NCBI RefSeq assembly: GCF_016918545.1 | Contig: NZ_JAFFQC010000004.1 | Coordinates: 141,387 to 205,386 of the forward strand | Direction: 5' to 3' | Length of the DNA: 64,000 bases | From: Desulfobulbus alkaliphilus | Lineage (GTDB): Bacteria > Desulfobacterota > Desulfobulbia > Desulfobulbales > Desulfobulbaceae | Shown: positions 33,829-40,143 of the stretch, one piece after another | How positions within the stretch are numbered: the first letter of the stretch is position 1 | Layout: the number at the start of each line of letters is the position of its first letter | Program-made: the position numbers and the translations under genes | The notes under the pieces: model-generated | What the model was told of the DNA's origin: nothing | Databases searched by the model: none | The model's input: only the letters and a program-made list of their open reading frames with translations

Positions 33829-33872
33829 CTGCTCTGTAGTGTTGAGTGTGCGCATGGCGCCACACAGAGCAG
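33829..33872 (-). promoter_or_regulatory. Hairpin next to the metK ribosome-binding site
   Basis: CTGCTCTGT and ACAGAGCAG form a perfect 9-bp inverted repeat; inside, GTGT-GCGC and GCGC-ACAC can pair further. On the RNA its 3' arm abuts the AGGAG of metK. It may expose or hide the ribosome-binding site in concert with the second riboswitch. Confidence 0.5.
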
Positions 33873-33886
33873 GTCAGTGGGCCAAC

Positions 33887-33940
33887 GCTTTAGCAGCATT
33901 TATCAGTCGCCCCGCAAGTTGTTGCTTAAATCGGCGACGC
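33887..33940 (-). promoter_or_regulatory. SAM-II-like riboswitch 2 (metK-proximal)
   Basis: The RNA reads GTCGCC-GATTTAA...CTTGCG-GGCGAC-TGATAAATGCTGCTAAAG. The P1 stem (GTCGCC with GGCGAC) is perfect, and the conserved blocks CGATTTAA, CTTGC, TGATAAAT and GCTAAA match the known SAM-II (metX/SAM_alpha) aptamer in order and spacing. It lies between the terminator and the metK ribosome-binding site, so control at translation is likely. Confidence 0.85.
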
Positions 33941-33956
33941 CCGGATTGCCGGACAC

Positions 33957-33994
33957 AAAAAAAGCCCGCTTCAGCTTGACGGCCAAAGCGGGCT
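33957..33994 (-). terminator. Rho-independent terminator between the two riboswitches
   Basis: On the minus strand AGCCCGCTT and AAGCGGGCT form a 9-bp GC-rich stem followed by seven T residues. It sits between riboswitch 1 and riboswitch 2, within the metK leader. A GGGCT just after riboswitch 1 (34012-34016) can pair with the terminator's AGCCC (33990-33994), a candidate antiterminator. Confidence 0.85.
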
Positions 33995-34017
33995 ATTGCT
34001 TGTTTCTGATGAGCCCT

Positions 34018-34070
34018 CTTTTAGCAGTATTTATTAAGCGCCCGCAAGCTGAGTATCCAAATCGGCGCTG
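34018..34070 (-). promoter_or_regulatory. SAM-II-like riboswitch 1 (promoter-proximal)
   Basis: The RNA has P1 arms AGCGCC and GGCGCT around GATTTGG...AGCTTGCG, then TTAATAAATACTGCTAAAAG. Compared with copy 2 the stem bases differ but stay paired (AGCGCC/GGCGCT against GTCGCC/GGCGAC), which is covariation, whereas the loop blocks (CGATTT, CTTGC, AATAAAT, GCTAAA) are kept. It starts at the predicted transcription start and precedes the terminator. Confidence 0.85.
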
Positions 34071-34075
34071 TTGTA

Positions 34076-34104
34076 TATATACAGAAGCCGGGCAGAGAGT
34101 TCAA
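34076..34104 (-). promoter_or_regulatory. metK leader promoter
   Basis: On the minus strand TTGAAC (34099-34104) and TATATA (34076-34081) are separated by exactly 17 bp, a near-consensus sigma-70 pair. Transcription should begin near 34070, at the first base of riboswitch 1. Confidence 0.75.
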
Positions 34105-34128
34105 TATCTTTCTTGCCTCCTGGCGGTA

Positions 34129-34169
34129 CCCGCATTCTGCGGGTCAGGACTTCGTCCCGCAGAATGTGG
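34129..34169. repeat. Long inverted repeat upstream of metK
   Basis: CATTCTGCGGG and CCCGCAGAATG pair over 11 bp around a 12-base loop, and two to three flanking bases extend the stem (one G-T). No T-run follows on either strand. It may be an operator or a decayed transposon end. Confidence 0.55.
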
Positions 34170-34390
34170 ATCGACCATCGATAGAACTGTGGGCAGCACC
34201 CCCGGGGGGCCATCCCCCATACACCCCCCGAGGGGCCCCAGGGGGGCCCATTAGCATCATTGGTTGGCCATACACATATTTTCAGAAGGTTATGTCTCTG
34301 TGGTCAAGGGATAGCTTGCTATTCTGTGCATAGAGCGAGCGGTCTATTGGAACCTGCAAAACGATCTGAACTCTCCCCCCCGCTGCCCTT

Positions 34391-35104
34391 CTATCCTTCC
34401 TGCCGCTCCAGACTGCGCCTTTTACGACAACGAGTTGAGCAAGTTTTGGCGTCAGTCCTTCTGGGCAGAAACAATTGCCCACAGGTTGAACAGCGGGAAA
34501 GGTACTTTCCTGCACCAATCCTAAGAAACTCACGGAGCAAAGCCGAAACGATTGCCTCAACCTGGAACAGGTCGTAACCATATACTTTCTCTTGTGCCAG
34601 GACTGTTCTCTCCTCAATTTCTTCACTGGTGAAAATCACCTTTCCAGGTTTGAGAGCTTCGCATTTACCCAATAAATCATGCAAGCGATGATCATTCTGC
34701 AAACCATCATACAATCTACGCCCGGCTTCGATATTACTGTGAATACTTTCCACGGTATTTTTGATGCATTTCCGGGCATCGTAGAGTTCAGAAAGCGTAT
34801 GATAGGTAAGACCTGCATCCAAGCTTCCTGCAACCCAAGGACGTTCTGGATAGTCATGGCATGCCCATATCCGCTCGGCCTTCGGTGCACTTTTCAAGGC
34901 GACCATGGCCGGGCTGGCGGTGACATCCACCCAGTTATCCACATCAACTGCCTTTGCCATTTCATCAAGCAAATTAACCAGACTGAAGGCAGTGAGGTCC
35001 TCATAAACGTACCGGGCCAGTAACGATGCCACAGTGAGAGTCCGCTCGAGACTCCTTGATCGGGACCAGCGGCGATTCTGTGTTGCCTGCCCTTTCTCAG
35101 CCAT
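34391..35104 (-). CDS. Zinc-finger protein coupled to integrase
   Basis: A 237-residue protein. The first 180 residues are helical with no known motif; the C-terminus carries CSTCGQLFLPRRTDAKTCST followed by RCRKRR, a C-x2-C...C-x3-C zinc finger rather like the CGNR type seen in small DNA- or RNA-binding proteins. It starts in the end of the integrase gene (8-bp overlap), so it is expressed together with it. A role as regulator of the island or recombination directionality factor is possible. Confidence 0.6.
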   Translation of the reverse strand: MAEKGQATQNRRWSRSRSLERTLTVASLLARYVYEDLTAFSLVNLLDEMAKAVDVDNWVDVTASPAMVALKSAPKAERIWACHDYPERPWVAGSLDAGLTYHTLSELYDARKCIKNTVESIHSNIEAGRRLYDGLQNDHRLHDLLGKCEALKPGKVIFTSEEIEERTVLAQEKVYGYDLFQVEAIVSALLREFLRIGAGKYLSRCSTCGQLFLPRRTDAKTCSTRCRKRRSLERQEG

Positions 35105-36326
35105 GCTGAGTCCTTCTGATGGAGACCACTTTGTCTTGAGCGTTTAAAGCATTTTCCATCGTATCGATGGCAGCACGTAACCGAGACGGGCAGAGGTGAC
35201 TGTATCGCTCCGTCATTTGAATCGACTGATGCCCCAGGACCTCTTTTATCGAATACAACTCGACCCCGGCCATAGCCATCCAACTTGCGCAGGTGTGACG
35301 CAATACGTGGAAAGTAACCTTCTGCCTCCGGTCGGTGACACCTTCATTGAATCCCAGAGCATCAACAGCTTTATCGAAGGAATTACTGATCGGTCCTTTT
35401 CGCAACTCCCCTTTCCGGCTGGGGAAAACCAAGGCCCCGGTACCGGCTTCCTCTGCAATATGCTGGAACATTTTCCGAACCCGTTCGGTCATGGGAACGT
35501 GGCGGTTCTTTCCAGATTTTGTGTCACGAACCGTGAGCACATTGTGGGTCAAATCCACATCAGACCAGCACAACCCACATATCTCACTCAGGCGCAAGCC
35601 TGTGTGCAAAGCCAAGAGAGCCATGTTATGAATGGTCATGCTACGCTTTGCGATCTCAATCAGTAATGCTTCCGCTTCATCATGGGAAAGAAACCGGGTC
35701 CGTCTATTGTCAAACTTCATCTTTTTCACCGCAGCAATAGGATTTTGACCGACATAAAACCCTCGCTGGATGGCAACATTGATCACCATGCGGATGACGG
35801 CAAAAGTATATTCTATTGTTCTGGGTGCGCGCCCTGCCTTGACGAGCCCTTGCTTGACCCGTTCGATATCCAATACGCCAACCTCTCTGATGGGTCTTTT
35901 ACCAATCACAGGCAACACCCAGAGACGCTGGAGGATTCGTTCTCCCCTGGCAGTGCTCGGTTTCTTGTGTACAAGTAAGGGTTCATATTGCTCGCGATAG
36001 AAGGTTTCATAAGAGACTGTAAGCCTCTCCTGCTCCAAGGCGGCAGCTTTTGCAGCCTCCTCAGCTTCTCGTTGGGCCTTTTGCCGGTCAGCAAGTTTAC
36101 CCGAACCCTTACCGAGGCGTAATTCCTCCTTGAGGTCCGCCATAAGCAATGCGGCCTTGTGGAGAGTCATTCCCTCCGATGCCCATCCGACCCCTTGGTC
36201 AACGGCATTCCCACCCACCTGGAACCGGATGTTGAAATATCTATCCCGCTTGACCCCATGTTTCCTGGTCGGATGTTCCCGATACCTGATGCCACTGATA
36301 TCTGTCTTGATCCACTTGTTCGCCAT
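35097..36326 (-). CDS. Tyrosine integrase of element 2
   Basis: A 409-residue integrase. The N-terminal domain has arm-binding character (KRDRYFNIRFQVGGNAVDQG), a SAM-like core-binding domain lies near residues 110-190, and the catalytic domain shows LHTGLRLSEICGLCWSDVDL (Arg), HVLRHTCASWMAMAGVELYS (His-x2-Arg), LGHQSIQMTERYSHL (His and nucleophilic Tyr). It sits 190 bp inside the right attachment repeat. It differs strongly from the element 1 integrase, yet both use the same tRNA-Lys site. A GAGGTGACC ribosome-binding site precedes the ATG. Confidence 0.92.
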   Translation of the reverse strand: MANKWIKTDISGIRYREHPTRKHGVKRDRYFNIRFQVGGNAVDQGVGWASEGMTLHKAALLMADLKEELRLGKGSGKLADRQKAQREAEEAAKAAALEQERLTVSYETFYREQYEPLLVHKKPSTARGERILQRLWVLPVIGKRPIREVGVLDIERVKQGLVKAGRAPRTIEYTFAVIRMVINVAIQRGFYVGQNPIAAVKKMKFDNRRTRFLSHDEAEALLIEIAKRSMTIHNMALLALHTGLRLSEICGLCWSDVDLTHNVLTVRDTKSGKNRHVPMTERVRKMFQHIAEEAGTGALVFPSRKGELRKGPISNSFDKAVDALGFNEGVTDRRQKVTFHVLRHTCASWMAMAGVELYSIKEVLGHQSIQMTERYSHLCPSRLRAAIDTMENALNAQDKVVSIRRTQHG

Positions 36327-36344
36327 TTGGTCACCTCACAACCT

Positions 36345-36388
36345 ATCCCAATTCTGTCCCAACATAGTCCCAACATAGTCCCAACTTT
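36345..36388 (+). repeat. Four tandem 11-bp repeats, integrase arm sites of element 2
   Basis: Four adjacent 11-mers (ATCCCAATTCT, GTCCCAACATA twice, GTCCCAACTTT) lie between the integrase start and the right attachment repeat. Two more copies occur at the left end of the island (9602-9623). The arrangement of direct arm sites at both ends of an integrated element is typical of tyrosine-integrase systems. Confidence 0.75.
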
Positions 36389-36515
36389 TTGAGTTAAGAA
36401 GAGGGATGAAGAATGAAAATATGTGAGGTTAAAATACAAGATATCCAAATACAAGTCAATATACAAGAACGCTTTAAATTAAGAAGCGTGACGGCCAGTG
36501 AAGCCCAATTTTTCG

Positions 36516-36610
36516 GACTCTTAATCAATTGGTCTGGGGTTCGAATCCCTAACGGCCCACCATAAAAACAGGCACTTAGCTGGCATTCAGTTAAGTGCCT
36601 GTTGTTTTTC
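36516..36610 (+). repeat. Attachment site: 95-bp tRNA-Lys(CTT) 3' fragment (right copy)
   Basis: Identical to 9498-9592 over 95 bp, including the 3' tRNA half and the AACAGGCACTTA hairpin terminator. The left flank (CAATTTTTCG) again lacks the 5' half of a tRNA. This is the boundary between element 2 and the chromosome. Confidence 0.9.
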
Positions 36611-36812
36611 CCGCCGACCTGCCTTACAATCACTTTGCTAAGGATATACGCAGCCCGCTGACCCGAGGCGGCTGAAAACATCCTCAACCGGTGAGCATAG
36701 GGCTCTTGTCCGGGTCTATTTTCCGCAACAGAGACCGCCGGTTGTCGCCAATCCGCGGCAGGGAGTGCGCTTTTCCCTGCTCCACCTGACCTCACCCCCT
36801 TGAGGAGAGCTG

Positions 36813-37193
36813 ATGCAGCTGACAACCGCCGTTGAGGTCAGGGCTTCGCTCGCTGCCGCCTGGGAACTGCTGATCGATACCCGACGGTGGCCTGAGTGGG
36901 GCCCCTCGATCATAGGGGTCGAGAGCACAGAGCGCTGCATTGGTCCAAGGACGACCGGCCGGGTGCGGACCGCCATCGGTCTCTGGCTTCCCTTCCGGAT
37001 CACCCACTTTATCAGCAATGAGCAGTGGCGGTGGCGTGTTGCCGGTATTCCGGCCACCGGGCACCGTGTCGAACCCGTTGCACCGGACATGACCAGAGTG
37101 ATCTTTGAGGTCCCGCTGCTGGCTGCTCCTTACCTCGTGGTTTGTCGTCTGGCGGCGCAACGAATTAAAACCATCCTTGAAGAGGTACCATAG
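36813..37193 (+). CDS. SRPBCC-family small-ligand-binding protein
   Basis: A 126-residue protein of the START/polyketide-cyclase-like SRPBCC fold: the N-terminal strand LTTAVEVRASLAAAWELLID is followed by TRRWPEWGPSIIGVES, the typical 'W.eW.p.i..v' segment, and a C-terminal long helix. Such proteins bind hydrophobic small molecules in a cavity; substrate unknown. A GAGGAGAGCTG ribosome-binding site precedes the ATG. It is the first chromosomal gene after the island and is followed by a pyridoxamine-oxidase-like gene five bases after its stop. Confidence 0.75.
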   Translation: MQLTTAVEVRASLAAAWELLIDTRRWPEWGPSIIGVESTERCIGPRTTGRVRTAIGLWLPFRITHFISNEQWRWRVAGIPATGHRVEPVAPDMTRVIFEVPLLAAPYLVVCRLAAQRIKTILEEVP

Positions 37194-37197
37194 CCTG

Positions 37198-37650
37198 ATG
37201 AACCCCACCGCTGAACAACTTTCCATCGCCCGGGAACTCTGTCGGAGCCAACCTCTGGCGGTCCTTGCCACCAATGGAGGCTCCCATCCCTATGTCAACC
37301 TGGTGGCCGTCGCGGTGACAGAAGACCTGCGCACCCTCTATTTCGCCACCCCCCGCGCTACCCGCAAATGGGCAAACCTGAGCAGGGACCCGCACATTTC
37401 TCTGCTCATGGATAATCGGAGTAACCAGGTTGCCGACTTCAGACAAGCCGCCGCAGCCACGATCATCGGATCAGCCTTCGAAACAGAGCATTCCGAGCGG
37501 GAAAAGGGGTTGGCCATCTATCTCGACAAACATCCCCACCTGGCGGATTTCGTGACCGCACCCAGTTGCGCGCTGTTTAAAATGCAGGTCGACCACATCT
37601 ATCTGGTGACCCGCTTTCAGAATGTCATGGAATTTCATTTCACCGCATGA
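37198..37650 (+). CDS. Pyridoxamine-5'-phosphate-oxidase-like flavin protein
   Basis: A 150-residue protein of the FMN-binding split-barrel family. The start at 37198 (MNPTAEQLSIARELCRSQPL) is chosen by position just after the preceding stop. Family features are AVLATNGGSHPYVNLVAVAV in the first strands, TLYFATPRATRKWANLSRDP, and HISLLMDN. Such proteins bind FMN, F420 or haem and reduce small molecules; the exact substrate is unknown. The stop overlaps the start of the PEP-utilising gene by four bases. Confidence 0.8.
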   Translation: MNPTAEQLSIARELCRSQPLAVLATNGGSHPYVNLVAVAVTEDLRTLYFATPRATRKWANLSRDPHISLLMDNRSNQVADFRQAAAATIIGSAFETEHSEREKGLAIYLDKHPHLADFVTAPSCALFKMQVDHIYLVTRFQNVMEFHFTA

Positions 37651-39842
37651 AGCCGCTCTGCCTGGCCCTGAGGGAAGTACCCGCCGCTGCCGTGTCGTTG
37701 GTCGGCGGTAAAGCCAAGGCTCTGGGCCGGTTGGTCCACGCCGGTCTCCCTGTTCCCCAAGCCGTCTGCATCACCACCGCGACCTATGAACAGTATCTCG
37801 ATGCCACTGGCTTGCGGCAGCGGCTGCCACTCCTGCTGGAACGGAAATCTTTTGCACACATGCGCTGGGAGGAGCTTTGGGATCTGGGCCTGCGGATCCG
37901 TAATCTTTTTCTCAATACGCCCCTGCCACCCGACCTGACTGACCACCTTTCGGCGTGCCTGCCCCCTGACTTGATCAGGCTGCCGCTGACGGTTCGTTCT
38001 TCCGCCCCGGTGGAGGATTCGGCTGCCGCCTCTTTCGCCGGTCTCCATGACTCCTTTGTCAATGTCCATGGTCTGCCAGCCCTGCTCGACAGCCTGCGAC
38101 TGGTCTGGGCCTCCCTCTGGTCCGACCGCGCCCTGCTCTATCGCCAGGAACTGGGCCTGGACCCTGCCGGCAGTGCCATGGCGGTCCTTGTCCAGGAACT
38201 GGTGGCGGGAGATTGCTCGGGAGTGGCCTTCAGCCGCTGCCCGGGCCGGGAGGATCTGGCCGCGATCGAGGCGGTCTGGGGGTTGAATCAGGGTCTGGTC
38301 GACGGCGATATAGAACCCGATCGGCTGCTGCTCGATCCCCTCACGGGAAAAATCATCGAACGGCACACACCTGCGCGGACCCATGCCTGTCGACCTGCCA
38401 GTACCGGCGTCGCTCTGGTGCCGCTTGCCCCCGAGCAGCGGAAAGCAACGCCGCTCACCGAGGCCACCGCCGCCCGGGTGCTGGCCCTGCTGCGGCAGGC
38501 CGAGACCCTGTTTGCCGGACCGCAGGATCTCGAGTGGACCCTGGCGCAGGATGCGCTCTTAACGCTGCAATCGCGGCCGATAACCACCTCGACCGCAGCC
38601 CTGGACGATGGTGAACGTTCCTGGTATTTGAGCCTGCATCGCAGCCTGGCTTCACTGCAAGGTCTGCGCCGAACCATCGAGGAGGAAACCCTGCCGGCAA
38701 TGGCTGCTGAGGCTGCCCATCTGGCGGCCATTGATCTCGTTTCCCTGGATCATGCCGCTTTGGCGGCTGCCATCAGGGAACGTTTGCGGATTCTTGAAAA
38801 CTGGCAGGAACAGTATCGGCAGCTCTGCATCCCCATGGCTCATGGGATCCGCCTCTTTGGCCAGGTGTACAACGATCAACTGCGACCAGAGGATGCCTTT
38901 GCTTTTCTTGATCTCCTCGCAGGTGATACCGGTCTGTTGGCAGTAGAGAGGAATCAGGCTTTGCTGAAGCTGGCCGAGATGCTGCGCAATGACCCTGCTC
39001 TGATCGCTCATCTGCGGAAAGGGGGCCAGCCCGACCCTCTTGCGTCTTTTTCTGTCGCACTGGCCGAGTTCACCCATCGTTTCGGCGATCCTGCCCTCGC
39101 TTCACAGGGGATGGCGGCCGGTGCTGATCCCCTGACAGTCCTGCTCCTGGAGATGGCTGAAGCATCGCCGGTTCCCACTCGCTCCAGGCAGGCTGATGAA
39201 GCAGAGTTTCTGACCTCCTTCCCACCAGAAAAACAGGACTTCGCCCGCGAGATCCTGGCAATAGGCCGAGCCAGCTATCGGCTTCGCGATAATGACAATC
39301 TGTATATCGGCCGATTATCGCAACGGCTGCAGGAAGCCAGGAATGAGGCTGCCCGGCGCCTGCAGGATGCGGACATCCCGGAACTGGCGGCACTGGTGAA
39401 TCCGGCGGCAAGGGATACGGTAAGGATTGCCGCCAGCCCGGGCCAGGATCCCGCGGTTGCCGGTTTCAATGGATTAGATTCCACCCGGCTGCAGGCTCGG
39501 CAACTGGTGGGCCAGCCTGCCGGGCCTGGTCTGGGTGTCGGCCCGGCCAGGGTGATCAGCCAAGCGGCTGATCTCGGCTCCTTCAAGGCCGGGGAAATCC
39601 TGGTCTGTGATGCTGTTGATCCGAACATGACCTTTGTCGTTCCCCTGGCCGCTGGTCTTGTCGAACGAAGAGGGGGCATGCTGATCCACGGCGCCATCAT
39701 CGCCCGTGAGTATGGTCTTGCCTGCGTCACCGGGGTTCCGGATGCCACTCGCCTGATCCGCTCGGGCGAAATGCTGACCGTTGACGGCTACCTCGGTCTG
39801 GTGACCATTGCTGGGCAAAAAGCACCGAATCTGAATCCGTGA
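37647..39842 (+). CDS. PEP-synthase-like / PEP-utilising phosphotransferase
   Basis: A 731-residue protein with the two end domains of the PEP-synthase family. The N-terminal ATP-grasp domain has VSLVGGKAKALGRLVHAGLP, PLTVRSSAPVEDSAAASFAG and LVQELVAGDCSGVAFS. The C-terminal phosphohistidine domain has GGMLIHGAIIAREYGLACVT, with the swivelling His near residue 682. The PEP/pyruvate-binding TIM barrel of true PEP synthase is missing; this domain order resembles rifampin phosphotransferase-like proteins, so the substrate is open. The stop codon lies within the terminal repeat of MITE copy A, so the last residues (NLNP) are MITE-encoded. Confidence 0.75.
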   Translation: MKPLCLALREVPAAAVSLVGGKAKALGRLVHAGLPVPQAVCITTATYEQYLDATGLRQRLPLLLERKSFAHMRWEELWDLGLRIRNLFLNTPLPPDLTDHLSACLPPDLIRLPLTVRSSAPVEDSAAASFAGLHDSFVNVHGLPALLDSLRLVWASLWSDRALLYRQELGLDPAGSAMAVLVQELVAGDCSGVAFSRCPGREDLAAIEAVWGLNQGLVDGDIEPDRLLLDPLTGKIIERHTPARTHACRPASTGVALVPLAPEQRKATPLTEATAARVLALLRQAETLFAGPQDLEWTLAQDALLTLQSRPITTSTAALDDGERSWYLSLHRSLASLQGLRRTIEEETLPAMAAEAAHLAAIDLVSLDHAALAAAIRERLRILENWQEQYRQLCIPMAHGIRLFGQVYNDQLRPEDAFAFLDLLAGDTGLLAVERNQALLKLAEMLRNDPALIAHLRKGGQPDPLASFSVALAEFTHRFGDPALASQGMAAGADPLTVLLLEMAEASPVPTRSRQADEAEFLTSFPPEKQDFAREILAIGRASYRLRDNDNLYIGRLSQRLQEARNEAARRLQDADIPELAALVNPAARDTVRIAASPGQDPAVAGFNGLDSTRLQARQLVGQPAGPGLGVGPARVISQAADLGSFKAGEILVCDAVDPNMTFVVPLAAGLVERRGGMLIHGAIIAREYGLACVTGVPDATRLIRSGEMLTVDGYLGLVTIAGQKAPNLNP

Positions 39843-40048
39843 CGGCTGGACTCTTATTTTGGATATATCCCGCTGTACTCACATTGTAATTGCAGCAGAA
39901 TTCTTGAAGATAACCTTCACCAGCCGCCCTTCGGGGCGCCCATCCGCACGCCATCTTCATTGCCCGTAACCTTTCGATAAAGTGTAACTTTAATCGAAAG
40001 GTCACGGGCAACAAAGCTGAGGCACGGACAACCGTTCACGGATCCAGG
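39830..40048. mobile_element. MITE-like repeat, copy A
   Basis: A 219-bp copy of the 218-bp family (full copies at 62240 and 63637). Terminal repeats are TCTGAATCCGTGA and TCACGGATCCAGG; flanks CCGAA and CCGGA are a near-perfect 5-bp duplication. The inner hairpin is CCTTTCGAT with ATCGAAAGG, changed in both arms relative to the other copies. It provides the stop codon of the preceding gene. Confidence 0.8.
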
Positions 40049-40143
40049 CCGGAAAAAAAAGGGATGATGCCGGCGGGACCACGAGGGTCCCGCCGGGTGA
40101 AGCAGATGGGGGCGGTATGGGGCGGCAGATTGCCGACCTTGCC

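Noticed and set aside
34201..34250. G/C-tract region as a quadruplex or regulatory element of metK
   Set aside because: The runs of C and G are striking, but they lie upstream of the promoter and I see no arrangement beyond simple sequence.
40017..40140. A gene in the gap after MITE copy A
   Set aside because: No start, ribosome-binding site or protein-like frame; the stretch runs from the repeat to the convergent stop at 40144.
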